A stretch of DNA of 64,000 bases. Source: Chengkuizengella sp. SCS-71B. GTDB taxonomy: Bacteria; Bacillota; Bacilli; Paenibacillales; KCTC-33759. Each line of letters opens with the position of its first letter. Position 1 is the stretch's first letter. The notes under the pieces are model-generated. The model was not told the origin of the DNA and ran no database searches. It saw only the letters and a list, made by a program, of their open reading frames with translations. The stretch covers positions 1,860,001 through 1,924,000 of the forward strand of contig NZ_JAZHSH010000001.1 of the NCBI RefSeq assembly GCF_040100845.1, given 5' to 3'. Positions 1-8,905 of this stretch are shown piece after piece. Both the position numbers and the translations under genes were made by a program.

Positions 1-22
1 AAAAGTGAGAGGAGAAAGTGTT

Positions 23-346
23 ATGGATTTTAATGAATATCAAATGAAAGCTATGCGAACTGCAACAGGATCTGACTCGGAAGAACTGTTATTGAATACC
101 GCTTTGGGGTTATGTGGTGAAAGTGGAGAGGTTGCAGATCAACTGAAAAAGCATATATTTCAGGGTCATGAACTTAATAGAAAAAAGTTGGAAATGGAAT
201 TGGGTGATGTTTTGTGGTATTTAGCTGCAGGTGCAGAAGCTTTAGGGATTTCATTGGAACAAATTGCAAAAGGGAATATAGCAAAATTAGAAAAAAGGTA
301 TCCTAACGGGTTTGAGTGTGAGAAGAGTATCAATCGAACCATATAA
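23..346 (+). CDS. MazG-like nucleotide pyrophosphohydrolase
   Basis: A protein of about 107 aa of the all-alpha MazG-like NTP pyrophosphohydrolase type, which hydrolyses (d)NTPs to the monophosphate and PPi and is thought to clean the nucleotide pool. The metal-binding signature is visible as ESGEVAD near residues 32-38 and ELGDVLWY near residues 60-67, as in the family. The ATG at 23 is chosen over the upstream GTG-type start because AGGAGA lies 7 bases ahead of it. The length is normal for single-domain members. It may belong to an upstream operon that lies outside the window. The substrate cannot be told from the sequence. Confidence 0.85.
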   Translation: MDFNEYQMKAMRTATGSDSEELLLNTALGLCGESGEVADQLKKHIFQGHELNRKKLEMELGDVLWYLAAGAEALGISLEQIAKGNIAKLEKRYPNGFECEKSINRTI

Positions 347-432
347 AAGTTTGATGTTTTTTTGGTAAGAATAGGATATAATTGACCTATGGTAGATCGA
401 TAAAATATCAGATAAGGATGTGATGTTCTACT

Positions 433-987
433 ATGTTTGATTATATATATAAAAACAAATTCGTCTTTTTTACTTTAGGCACTATTCTGCTTTTTACAAC
501 TAGCTGTGGAATAGATGAAGCTACAATTGAAAATTCAAACTCAGAGATCGAGATTAGTTCAGGTGGTATAAATATTAATGAAAATTCTAATTCTGATGAA
601 CTTACAGAGCTAAAATATGTTCAAGAAGCTTTGTTAGTACAGATTGAATCGGAGGAAGAGTTAATAGATCGATTTGAAGAAGCTTTAATTTTGAGAAGTG
701 GTGCTTTAGCTAGAGTATATTTAGATGAAGCTTTAAAAGAAGAAATCACCATTTTACGATTAGGCGGTATAGGGGTGTCTAATCGACAGATGGCAGAACT
801 AACAGTTTTAACAAAGCGGAAAATTGGTGAATTTGAAACAAGCTTCGACATCAAATATACGTTGAAATCAGGAGCATCTGATATTATAAAAATCACTGTT
901 TCAAAAGAAAGTTTCTCAGGTTATAAAGCGTATATCATTACAGATATAGATGGGGAGATTCCTTCTTTTACTTCAGAGTTAACTTGA
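433..987 (+). CDS. putative lipoprotein upstream of the Tad cluster
   Basis: A 184-aa protein with a positively charged N-terminus, a hydrophobic stretch and a lipobox ending FTTSC (Cys25), so it is probably lipidated and anchored outside the membrane. After the Cys comes a Ser/Asn/Glu-rich linker of about 30 residues, then a mixed alpha/beta domain with no motif I recognise. An AAGGATGTGAT ribosome site precedes the ATG. It sits 122 bp before the kinase gene on the same strand, and its position at the head of the Tad block suggests an accessory role for the pilus, but that is inference only. Confidence 0.7.
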   Translation: MFDYIYKNKFVFFTLGTILLFTTSCGIDEATIENSNSEIEISSGGININENSNSDELTELKYVQEALLVQIESEEELIDRFEEALILRSGALARVYLDEALKEEITILRLGGIGVSNRQMAELTVLTKRKIGEFETSFDIKYTLKSGASDIIKITVSKESFSGYKAYIITDIDGEIPSFTSELT

Positions 988-1109
988 GAACAAATATTAA
1001 AAAAATGGAACATACGTCCTATGGTAAATATATAACTTATATATTACTATTTTCTTATATTGGTATGAATAGAGAAGTAGTTATTATTTTCAGTAGTAGG
1101 TGTTCCAAA

Positions 1110-2750
1110 ATGAACGAAAATCATTTAAACCCAAAGGATTGCTTAGGCGGTCGATATCGAATCTTATCCATTATCGGACAAGGCGGTATGGGCGCTGTAT
1201 ATTTAGCAGAGGATTTAAAACTAAGAGGTAAACGTTGGGCAATAAAGGAATCCAAAGGAAATGGCCATGTTCAGAATTTTAGAAAAGAAGCGGAAACTCT
1301 TATCCAATTAAACCATCCATACTTACCTAATATAGTTGATTATTTTCCTCCAAATGAAAACGGGATTAGTTACTTAGTAATGGATTATATTCATGGACAG
1401 AACCTAGCACAGAAATTTAAAAATATGAGAAATCAGCTTCCATTTGAAAAAGTGATAAAATATGCTATTCAAATATGTGAACTTCTTCATTATTTACACT
1501 CCAATTCAAAAAATCCAATTATTTATAGAGATTTAAAACCTTCTAACGTGATGATAGACCAACAAGATAATGTTAGATTGATAGATTTTGGTATTTCACG
1601 TAGTTTTAAGCAGCATAAACAGCAAGATACCGTTCATTTAGGCACAGTTGGATTTGCTGCACCTGAGCAGTTTGAAGATAAACAATCGGATCACCGTACA
1701 GATTTATTTAATTTAGGTGCAATGCTGTATTATTTTTTTACAGGTGGTCATTATTATACTAGTCGGAAATCGCTTCAACATACGAATATTCCCCTTCCAA
1801 TGATCCAAGTGATTCAGAAATTACTACAATTTAATCCTGAAGATCGATATCAAGATACTTTACAAGTAAAGAGAGATTTAGAAAAATTACAGAACGATAA
1901 ACAAAGGTTGGATTTTCCTAACAAAACTAGTTTGGAACTAAGCCTTCAATTCGAACCTAAAGTGATAGTAGTAGGAAATATGTATCAAGGTGCAGGCTCA
2001 ACATTTACTTCTATAGCTCTAGCAAGAATGTTTCATCATTACAAAATAAAGAATGCTCTTGTTGAATACCCTACCAACATACCTGAATTGTATAGTTTAT
2101 TAAATGGGGAGAAGAACAAACCCAAACAGTATGAGTTTTTATTTGATAAGTATCATGAAGATCATTGGAGCTCAAATAAATTAGAATGGAATTCAGGATA
2201 TACGACATGGTATCCGTTGCCATTATCAAATGATGCTCTACTCGAGAAAAACGAATCAAAAACTGAAATTGAACCTTTACTTTTTAATATTAGAAAACCA
2301 ATTATGATAGTGGATATTTCAAATGGATGGTCACATCCAAGCGTTCAACAGTTGTGTAATAGTGCTGATGAAATCTGTTGTGTTGTTGATTCCATCCCTA
2401 CAAAGTTTAGTGCTGGATTATCGCAAAATAATTTAAAAACAGCAATACGATTGAAACAATCTGGGAAAAACGTTCATTTTATAGTAAATCGAGATATAAA
2501 TGCAAGAGTCAAAAAACTTTGGAATAACACATTACCTTGGAATCCTAGTTGTTATATAGCAAATTTCCCATTTGAGAATGTTCATGAACATATCTGGAAA
2601 GGGAAGATGTTTCAAATCGAAAAGAATATTAAAGACAAATTAATAGAGGGGTTGTATCCATTCATTAGTCAGATTGTTCCTAAAAGTATGTTAGAGCAGC
2701 AAGCCAACAGTACGGGCAGTTTAAAAAAATGGTTTCAAATACAACATTAA
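1110..2750 (+). CDS. eukaryotic-like Ser/Thr protein kinase with C-terminal degenerate CpaE-like domain
   Basis: About 546 aa from the ATG at 1110 (TAGGTG 8 bases upstream; earlier in-frame starts at 984 and 1065 are possible). The kinase domain covers residues 16-270: glycine loop IGQGGMG (22-28), ATP lysine K46, YRDLKPSN with catalytic D141, IDFG with D159, and a GFAAPEQF activation segment. All catalytic residues are present. There is no transmembrane stretch or PASTA domain, unlike PknB. From about residue 284 a second domain starts with a P-loop-like GNMYQGAGSTFTS that lacks the Walker lysine; its fold pattern resembles the TadZ/CpaE MinD-type ATPases. The gene heads the Tad operon, and an FHA protein closes it, so phosphorylation of pilus parts is a reasonable inference. 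An intron lies directly downstream. Confidence 0.9.
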   Translation: MNENHLNPKDCLGGRYRILSIIGQGGMGAVYLAEDLKLRGKRWAIKESKGNGHVQNFRKEAETLIQLNHPYLPNIVDYFPPNENGISYLVMDYIHGQNLAQKFKNMRNQLPFEKVIKYAIQICELLHYLHSNSKNPIIYRDLKPSNVMIDQQDNVRLIDFGISRSFKQHKQQDTVHLGTVGFAAPEQFEDKQSDHRTDLFNLGAMLYYFFTGGHYYTSRKSLQHTNIPLPMIQVIQKLLQFNPEDRYQDTLQVKRDLEKLQNDKQRLDFPNKTSLELSLQFEPKVIVVGNMYQGAGSTFTSIALARMFHHYKIKNALVEYPTNIPELYSLLNGEKNKPKQYEFLFDKYHEDHWSSNKLEWNSGYTTWYPLPLSNDALLEKNESKTEIEPLLFNIRKPIMIVDISNGWSHPSVQQLCNSADEICCVVDSIPTKFSAGLSQNNLKTAIRLKQSGKNVHFIVNRDINARVKKLWNNTLPWNPSCYIANFPFENVHEHIWKGKMFQIEKNIKDKLIEGLYPFISQIVPKSMLEQQANSTGSLKKWFQIQH

Positions 2751-2772
2751 AATTTAATGTGTATTTTATTAA

Positions 2773-4663
2773 GTGCGCCCAGCATGGGTGCAGTCTATAG
2801 GGTGAAAGTCCCGAGCTGTGAAGGCAGAAGTAGCAGTTAGCTCAACGCAAGGGTGTCCGTAGTGATGCGGAATCTGAAGGAAGCGAGCGGCAAACTTCCG
2901 GTCTGAGGAACACGAACTTCATATAAGGCTAGGTATCATTGGGTGAGTTTGCTTAACAAAACAAAGCCCTTTCTGCCAAAGATGGTACAGAGTAAATGGA
3001 GCAGATAGATGGAAGGAAAGACTGCATTCTTACCTGGGGAGATCTGTATGAAATGCGAAGTAAACTTCGTAACCCTGCTTGTGAAAGCAGGCTGAACATA
3101 CAGAAGTCAGCAGACGCCATAGTACGTGAGCTGTGACGACAGTAAACGGAAGGGCTGAACATGAAATAGGAATTGAACGACTGGAATTTCAAGAGTAAGT
3201 GATGAAAGCAGACAATCCAGTACGGACTTATCTGAGGAAAGTAATGGTGAATCCATGAGGGTACTCAGAAGGGCTGAATTTACTCATGGCATGAACAGGA
3301 GAACAATTCACGTAAGGAGCGTATCTAAGAATGATGGAGTCATTATTGTCACAGGAAAATTTAATTACAGCACTCAAGCGAGTGGAAGCGAACAAAGGAA
3401 GCCATGGAGTAGACGGCATGTCTGTCAAAGAGATACGGACACATATTCTACAAAACTGGCATATTCTTCGTGAGCAGTTGGAAAAGGGGGCTTATGAACC
3501 GAGTCCAGTCCGTCGGGTCGAAATCCCGAAACCGAACGGTGGAACTCGCTTTCTTGGTATCCCCACTGTGATAGATCGATTCATTCAACAAGCAATAACG
3601 CAAGTATTAACCCCAATATTTGATCCTATGTTTTCTGAACAAAGCTATGGTTTTCGTCCAAAGAGACGAGGACATGATGCAGTGAGGAAAGCAAGACGAT
3701 TCATGCAAGAAGGATACCGTATTGTAGTGGATATTGATTTAGAGAAATTCTTTGATCGAGTGCATCATGATCGTCTCATGGCAAAGTTAGCAGAACGAAT
3801 CCCAGATAAAACCTTATTAAAACTTATACGAAAATACCTCCAATCTGGCGTGATGGTAAATGGACTCGTTAAACCTACGACAGAAGGAGCGCCGCAAGGT
3901 GGACCATTAAGTCCAATATTATCAAATATCGTATTAGATGAACTAGATAAGGAACTAGAAAAGCGAAACCTGAGATTCGTACGCTATGCGGACGACTGCA
4001 ACATCTATGTTAAAACGTGGAAGTCAGGATTACGAGTGAAGCGTTCAGTAACAGAATTCATCGAAAACAAGCTAAAGTTGAAGGTAAACCAAGAGAAAAG
4101 CGCGATAGACCGACCATGGAAACGAAAGTTTCTAGGTTTCACCTTTAGTTGGGACAAGAAGAATCCAAAAGTGAGGATATCCAAAGTATCCATGCAACGA
4201 GTGAAAGCAAAGATACGAGAGATTACATCAAGGAGAAGTCCCGTAGCTATGGAGATGCGAATTAAGAAACTCAATCAATATCTAACAGGATGGTGTGGCT
4301 ATTACGCATTAATAGATACACCTACGATCTTTCGAGAATTGGATGAATGGATACGAAGAAGATTAAGGATGTGTCTTTGGAAACAATGGAAGAAACCGAA
4401 AACGAAAGTAAGGAAACTTACAGGTTTAGGTATCCCTAGAGAGAAGGCATATGAATGGGGTAACTCGAGAAAGAAATACTGGAGAATTGCCTGTAGTCCA
4501 ATTCTTCATAGAACCATGAATAATAAATTCTGGTCAAATCAAGGTTTGCGAAGTTTAATGGATAGATACAAATACTTACGGAATATGACATGAACCGCCG
4601 CATACCGATCGGTACGTGTGGTGGTGTGAGAGGTCGGGGGCTAGCCGCCCCCTCCTACTCGAT
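2773..4663 (+). mobile_element. group II intron with intron-encoded reverse transcriptase
   Basis: The 5' boundary is set at GTGCG (2773), the standard group II start, followed by domain I sequence with the usual AGGGTGAAAGTCCCG-type segment. The reverse transcriptase lies in domain IV. Downstream, the 34-nt domain V hairpin begins near 4592 and pairs ACCGCC with GGTGGT, and a domain VI hairpin with GGGGGC/GCCCCC arms leads to the end at CTACTCGAT (4663, give or take 2 nt). The element is complete by inspection. It sits between the kinase and tadZ genes, outside both reading frames, directly before an attenuator-like hairpin pair. It is oriented with the operon, so it can be spliced from the operon transcript. 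Confidence 0.93.
3331..4593 (+). CDS. ltrA: group II intron reverse transcriptase/maturase
   Basis: A 420-aa intron-encoded protein. The RT domain shows the fingers and palm blocks in order: IPKPNGGTRFLGIPTVIDR, the FRPKRRGHDAVRKA block, DIDLEKFFDRVHHD, the EGAPQGGPLSPILSNI block, and the catalytic YADD box near residue 217. The maturase (GIIM/X) domain follows, with the GWCGYYALIDTPTIFRELD-type segment at about residue 325. No C-terminal HNH endonuclease is seen, which fits endonuclease-minus intron lineages that use the replication fork or terminator-type targets. The ATG at 3331 follows AAGGAGCG. The ORF is intact, so the element could be mobile and splice itself. Confidence 0.95.
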   Translation: MMESLLSQENLITALKRVEANKGSHGVDGMSVKEIRTHILQNWHILREQLEKGAYEPSPVRRVEIPKPNGGTRFLGIPTVIDRFIQQAITQVLTPIFDPMFSEQSYGFRPKRRGHDAVRKARRFMQEGYRIVVDIDLEKFFDRVHHDRLMAKLAERIPDKTLLKLIRKYLQSGVMVNGLVKPTTEGAPQGGPLSPILSNIVLDELDKELEKRNLRFVRYADDCNIYVKTWKSGLRVKRSVTEFIENKLKLKVNQEKSAIDRPWKRKFLGFTFSWDKKNPKVRISKVSMQRVKAKIREITSRRSPVAMEMRIKKLNQYLTGWCGYYALIDTPTIFRELDEWIRRRLRMCLWKQWKKPKTKVRKLTGLGIPREKAYEWGNSRKKYWRIACSPILHRTMNNKFWSNQGLRSLMDRYKYLRNMT

Positions 4664-4676
4664 TAGAAAAAAAGAT

Positions 4677-4725
4677 TGCGGAAGCACCGCAGATTATCGA
4701 CATCAGTCGGGATCTGTGGTTTTTT
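4677..4725 (+). promoter_or_regulatory. attenuator-like competing hairpins before tadZ
   Basis: An intrinsic terminator is formed by CCGCAGAT (4687-4694) pairing with ATCTGTGG (4712-4719), with an inner CGAC/GTCG stem and a following run of six T. A short upstream hairpin TGCGG (4677-4681)/CCGCA (4687-4691) uses the same CCGCA, so the two structures exclude each other. It lies 45 bp ahead of tadZ. It could control how much transcription from the kinase side enters the Tad genes. A simple terminator without regulation is the other option. Confidence 0.6.
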
Positions 4726-4770
4726 ATTGCCTCGCTATTGGGGAAGTTATTCTTATGAAAGGGGAATTGG

Positions 4771-5889
4771 ATGGATAAAATCTTACTTATTGTTGCAACT
4801 AATGATAGAGAATATATAGAAGGTTTTTCAAGTTACATAAGAACCTCAAAAATAGGAAAAGAGTTTTCCATTACTTTTTTTACAGATAAACTACTGCTAA
4901 TTGAGCATTTGCAAAACAATGTTGCAGCTAATGTATTACTAATTGACGAGATTTGGATGCCAGTTGAAGTAACTGCATCCATAAACATTCAAATACTTTG
5001 TCAATCCGATAAGAGTTTGGAAAATTTCAATCAAAAATCTCATCCTAAATATCAATCTATAAATGATTTACTAATGGCTGTAAAAAAGTGTTACTTAGAA
5101 ATGCATAACTTAGTTCCTGAAAATAAGAATAGTCAGGCTCATAAAACGAAGGTGATCTCTGTATTTTCACCATCTGGTGGAAGTGGTAAATCCGTTGTTA
5201 CTATTAACTTAGTAAAACAATTAACGATGATGAATGAAGAAGTTTTTTACTTAAACCTTGAGACAATATATCCGTTTCAATTTTATATTCAAAACAATGA
5301 CTATAAAAACCAATTTTCAAAACTGCTTTATTATATAAAAACAAATCCAGAATTTTTGCAGAATCAGTTGGATGATTATTTCAGTTACCACCCAGTTTTG
5401 CATTGTGATTATATTAATCCGCCTTCACAAATGAACGACAGCATAGATCTTCAATTGGATGATATTAAAACATTCATTCAATTGATAAAGGAAACGAAAA
5501 AATATAATGCCATTATTATAGATTGTTCAAGTTCATTGCATGAAAGAATGATAGGAAGTTTGCAACAAAGTGATTACATAATGAATATTCTTTTAGATGA
5601 TAACCAATGTATTTTGAAAATGAACCAACTATTAAAGAAATCTAACAATTTGTATGGAGTAAGTTTGAGTGAAGTTTTGTCTTCTAAAAGCAAATATATT
5701 TTGAACAAATATACAAATGAATGTAAAAATAATTTTGACGATCATGGTTTATATATCCACACATATTTGCCATACATTCCACAATGGAAATCTGTAAAAC
5801 ATATTGATCAGCTATTAACTCAAAATGTGTTCAATGAGAAGGTGATTCAAACATACAAACAACTGGCTAGCTGTCTTGGAGGGAAATGA
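4771..5889 (+). CDS. tadZ: TadZ/CpaE-like pilus assembly ATPase
   Basis: A 372-aa protein with an N-terminal receiver-like region (about 1-115, no clear phospho-acceptor set) and a MinD/ParA-type ATPase domain. The deviant Walker A motif SPSGGSGKS lies at residues 133-141, and the hydrophobic stretch before IIDCSSS near residue 250 matches Walker B. TadZ/CpaE proteins place the Tad secretion machine at a pole or other site in the cell. The start ATG is preceded by AAAGGGG. It lies just ahead of cpaF (2 bp gap with the chosen start), consistent with translational coupling. The kinase upstream carries a related domain without the ATP lysine, so the two may form a pair. Confidence 0.88.
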   Translation: MDKILLIVATNDREYIEGFSSYIRTSKIGKEFSITFFTDKLLLIEHLQNNVAANVLLIDEIWMPVEVTASINIQILCQSDKSLENFNQKSHPKYQSINDLLMAVKKCYLEMHNLVPENKNSQAHKTKVISVFSPSGGSGKSVVTINLVKQLTMMNEEVFYLNLETIYPFQFYIQNNDYKNQFSKLLYYIKTNPEFLQNQLDDYFSYHPVLHCDYINPPSQMNDSIDLQLDDIKTFIQLIKETKKYNAIIIDCSSSLHERMIGSLQQSDYIMNILLDDNQCILKMNQLLKKSNNLYGVSLSEVLSSKSKYILNKYTNECKNNFDDHGLYIHTYLPYIPQWKSVKHIDQLLTQNVFNEKVIQTYKQLASCLGGK

Positions 5890-5890
5890 G

Positions 5891-7105
5891 ATGGTTGATT
5901 TAAAATTATTAAAAAAAATAAAAAAGCAGGTTATTGATCAACTTCATGTTGCTGATGATATTTCTGATGAGCAATTAAAACAAATGATTGAAGAAATTAT
6001 GTTTCAATTTTCAGAACAATATTATTTATCCTCAAGGCAAAAGTATGACTATGTTATGCGTTTATTTCATTCATTTAGAGGATTAGATATTTTGCAACCA
6101 ATTGTAGATGATCCTTCTATTACAGAAATTATGATTAACAACTATGAAGAAATTTTTATTGAGAAGAATGGTAAAGTAACTCCCTATGAAGGAAAATTTG
6201 AAAGCCAAGAAAAGCTTGAGAATGTTATTCAGACCATAGTTTCAAAGGTGGATCGAGCAGTGAATGAGTCCTCTCCCATAGTTGATGCAAGGCTTGAGGA
6301 TGGATCTAGGGTGAATGTAGTATTGCCACCTATTGCATTAAAAGGTCCTACAATGACCATAAGAAAATTTCCTGAAAAACCTCTATCTATTAAACGTCTT
6401 ATTTCTAATGATTCTATATCTCAAGAAGCAGCTGACTTTTTGCAACAATTGGTCATTTCAAAATACAACATTTTTATTGGAGGTGGTACTGGATCAGGGA
6501 AAACTACTTTTTTAAATGTTCTTAGCGATTTTATTCCAAGTGATGAAAGAATTATTACCATTGAGGATTCTGCAGAATTACAAATTAGAAACATTCCTAA
6601 TTTAGTTAGTATGGAAACAAGGACAGTGAATACAGAGGGGAAAGGAGAGGTATCCATTCGTGATTTAATCCGCTCCTCTTTAAGAATGAGACCGAATCGT
6701 ATTATTGTTGGAGAGGTTCGTGGTGAAGAAGCATTGGATATGCTTCAGGCTATGAATACTGGACATGATGGTTCTTTATCAACAGGGCATGCAAATTCTT
6801 CAAAGGATATGTTAAGTAGATTAGAAACAATGGTTTTAAGTGGGGCAAATTTGCCAATAGAAGTCGTTAGGAAACAAATTAGTTCAGCAATTGATATTAT
6901 GATTCATTTATCTCGAATGAGAGATAGCTCAAGAAAAGTGCTTGAAATTTGTGAGGTGAAAAGTGTAATAAATGGAGAAATTCAATTAAACCAATTATAT
7001 CATTTTGTAGAAGAGGGTGAAAAAGATGGAATGATAACTGGAGGGTTACACCCAACAGGAAGTACTTTGAAAAATCGGAATAAGTTAAAAATGGCAGGAT
7101 ATTAG
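5891..7105 (+). CDS. cpaF: CpaF/TadA secretion ATPase
   Basis: About 404 aa, a hexameric type II/IV secretion ATPase that powers Tad/Flp pilus assembly at the inner face of the membrane. The Walker A motif GGGTGSGKTT lies near residues 198-207. The Asp box (TIEDSAELQI), Walker B with RPNRIIVGEVRG, and the His box with TGHDGSLSTGHANS follow in order. The ATG at 5891 is preferred to an upstream TTG since GGAGGGA sits 6 bases ahead. The C-terminus is short and charged. The gene is in the same order as in known tad clusters (ATPase before the two platform proteins). Function is secure from the family. Confidence 0.95.
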   Translation: MVDLKLLKKIKKQVIDQLHVADDISDEQLKQMIEEIMFQFSEQYYLSSRQKYDYVMRLFHSFRGLDILQPIVDDPSITEIMINNYEEIFIEKNGKVTPYEGKFESQEKLENVIQTIVSKVDRAVNESSPIVDARLEDGSRVNVVLPPIALKGPTMTIRKFPEKPLSIKRLISNDSISQEAADFLQQLVISKYNIFIGGGTGSGKTTFLNVLSDFIPSDERIITIEDSAELQIRNIPNLVSMETRTVNTEGKGEVSIRDLIRSSLRMRPNRIIVGEVRGEEALDMLQAMNTGHDGSLSTGHANSSKDMLSRLETMVLSGANLPIEVVRKQISSAIDIMIHLSRMRDSSRKVLEICEVKSVINGEIQLNQLYHFVEEGEKDGMITGGLHPTGSTLKNRNKLKMAGY

Positions 7106-7123
7106 TTTAGTGGTGGTGTGGTT

Positions 7124-7864
7124 ATGGTTGATTATACTCATTTTTCTTTGTCAAAAAAACAATATATTTTGACGGTGTTCATTGCTGGATGCGTATTTTT
7201 TCTAATTACTTATGTGTTTTTTATGAATTTTACCATTAGTATTCTTCTTTCAACATGTGCATTATTTATTCCTAAATATAGAGCAAAGCATTTAAACATA
7301 AAGAGAAGAGAAGATTTGATTTTACAGTTTAAACAAGCTCTAGCTAGTTTGTCATCTTCTTTATCAGCAGGGAGATCAATTGAAAAGGCTCTTGTTTATA
7401 CTTTAGAAGATTTAAGAGCAATATATCCCAATGAAAATACGTATATAATTCAAGAATTTAAAATGATGAATATGCAAATTAGAAACGGCGTTACAGTTGA
7501 GAGTGTATTTCAAAACTTTAGTAACCGAACGAAAATCGAAGATATCGCCAACTTTGTAGAAGTGTTTAAAATCTGCAAAAGAACAGGTGGAAATTTAGTG
7601 GAAGTGATTCGTACAACAACAAATATGATCAGCGATAAAATTGAGATTGGGCAAGAGATTCAAGTCCTCATCTCAAATAAAAAGTTTGAGACAAGGGTAT
7701 TAAATGTTATTCCTTTTATATTCATTGTGATTTTGCGCTATAGCTCACCAGAATATATGGCTCCATTATATCAAGGAAAAGGGTTTATCATCATGTTCAT
7801 AGCTCTAATTCTATTGATTCTCAGTTTTGTAATCAGCCAGAAATTAATGAGGATACAGGTGTAA
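7124..7864 (+). CDS. tadB: TadB-like inner-membrane platform protein (GspF fold)
   Basis: About 247 aa. Two transmembrane segments stand at the N-terminus (about residues 14-55), a cytoplasmic four-helix GspF-type domain follows (ALASLSSSLSAGRSIEKAL near residues 80-98), and two more segments end the chain. TadB and TadC are the paired platform proteins on which CpaF acts. A GTG at 7118 is an alternative start; the ATG at 7124 is preferred. The stop overlaps the next start (TAAATG), so tadB and tadC are almost certainly translated together. Confidence 0.88.
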   Translation: MVDYTHFSLSKKQYILTVFIAGCVFFLITYVFFMNFTISILLSTCALFIPKYRAKHLNIKRREDLILQFKQALASLSSSLSAGRSIEKALVYTLEDLRAIYPNENTYIIQEFKMMNMQIRNGVTVESVFQNFSNRTKIEDIANFVEVFKICKRTGGNLVEVIRTTTNMISDKIEIGQEIQVLISNKKFETRVLNVIPFIFIVILRYSSPEYMAPLYQGKGFIIMFIALILLILSFVISQKLMRIQV

Positions 7865-8671
7865 ATGATGAAGAATTATTTTACTTATGTAAGAGAGTTT
7901 GGTGAGCCATTTCAACTAAATATACTAAATCCTATCTCATTATATTTAATAGACCGGTTAAAGCTAATGGATCATTTCTCTAATAAAATGGAGTCATTAC
8001 ATGTGAAACTCCAGTTTTTATATGGATCTGAAAAAGTGATTCCTTATAAAAAAATGTATGTGGCCCAAATCATCTCTACATCATTATGTATTATATTCTT
8101 TTTTATTGGAGTAGTAATTTTCATAGGAATGAGTACAGAGTTAATGGTGATAGGATTAATCCTTCTCATTGTATTACCGTTTTTGTTGTACAGAGAGTTG
8201 AATGAAAGAGTTAAAAGGAAGAAAAGAGAAATTTTAATGGAGCTGCCCATTTTATTAAATAAAATTGCCTTGTTAGTAAATGCAGGTGAACAGATACAAA
8301 GAGCACTGATCACATCTGTGGAAAGTGAGAAAAGGAACCAGACACATCCTCTTTATGATGAATTTCAAAAGGTATGTATACAATTGAAAAACAATGCTTC
8401 GTTTCAGCAAGCGCTAGAAGAATTAAGTTACAGAGTTGGAATTCATGAAGTTTCTATTTTTACAAATACAATCTTAATGAATTATCGGAGGGGGGGAGAT
8501 CAGTTAAGTTTGTCTTTAAGAACGTTGTCTCATCAATTATGGGCTTCACGTAAAACAATGGCTAGAACCTTAGGTGAGGAAGCTTCTAGTAAAATGATAT
8601 TTCCAATGATCCTTGTTTTTGTGGTCGTTATTTTAGTAGTTGCAGCTCCTGCAATATTAATGATGAAGTGA
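7865..8671 (+). CDS. tadC: TadC-like inner-membrane platform protein (GspF fold)
   Basis: A 268-aa protein with two central transmembrane segments (about residues 62-105), a GspF-type helical domain (LLNKIALLVNAGEQIQRAL at about 140-158) and a C-terminal transmembrane segment. It is the partner of the TadB-like protein directly upstream. The start codon touches the stop of tadB, and its own end overlaps the region upstream of the pilin gene. The order B-C-pilin differs little from other Bacillales tad clusters. Confidence 0.88.
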   Translation: MMKNYFTYVREFGEPFQLNILNPISLYLIDRLKLMDHFSNKMESLHVKLQFLYGSEKVIPYKKMYVAQIISTSLCIIFFFIGVVIFIGMSTELMVIGLILLIVLPFLLYRELNERVKRKKREILMELPILLNKIALLVNAGEQIQRALITSVESEKRNQTHPLYDEFQKVCIQLKNNASFQQALEELSYRVGIHEVSIFTNTILMNYRRGGDQLSLSLRTLSHQLWASRKTMARTLGEEASSKMIFPMILVFVVVILVVAAPAILMMK

Positions 8672-8682
8672 GGGAAAGTAAA

Positions 8683-8901
8683 ATGGAAAAAAATGTACTT
8701 GTTCAATTAAAAAAACTGTGGAAAGACGAAAAAGGGCTTGGAACTTTAGAAATATTACTAATTATTGGTGTATTAGTTGCCATAGCTATCGTTTTTCGAA
8801 AATGGATTATTTCATGGGTAAATACTTTGTTTGATGAAACACAAAATGAAATGAAAACAAATTTGGATGGTATAAAAGAGCCTACAACATCAGGTAATTA
8901 A
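8683..8901 (+). CDS. Flp-type pilin precursor
   Basis: A 72-aa protein with a short basic leader ending in KG, then LGTLEILLIIGVLVAIAIVF as the hydrophobic helix. The Glu five residues after the Gly fits a class III (type IV-like) prepilin cleaved after Gly by the peptidase encoded downstream. The tail is short and charged, as in Flp pilins. The ATG at 8683 follows GAGGGAAAG; an upstream GTG at 8668 overlaps tadC and is less likely. It is the best candidate for the major pilus subunit because it is the smallest protein with this signature in the cluster. Confidence 0.85.
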   Translation: MEKNVLVQLKKLWKDEKGLGTLEILLIIGVLVAIAIVFRKWIISWVNTLFDETQNEMKTNLDGIKEPTTSGN

Positions 8902-8905
8902 AAAA

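Noticed and set aside
3255-3473. Small ORF before the intron reverse transcriptase
   Set aside because: It lies in intron RNA domains and overlaps the RT start in another frame; it has no ribosome site.
4590-4778. 62-aa ORF running over the intron end
   Set aside because: It reads through domains V and VI and the attenuator; composition reflects RNA structure.
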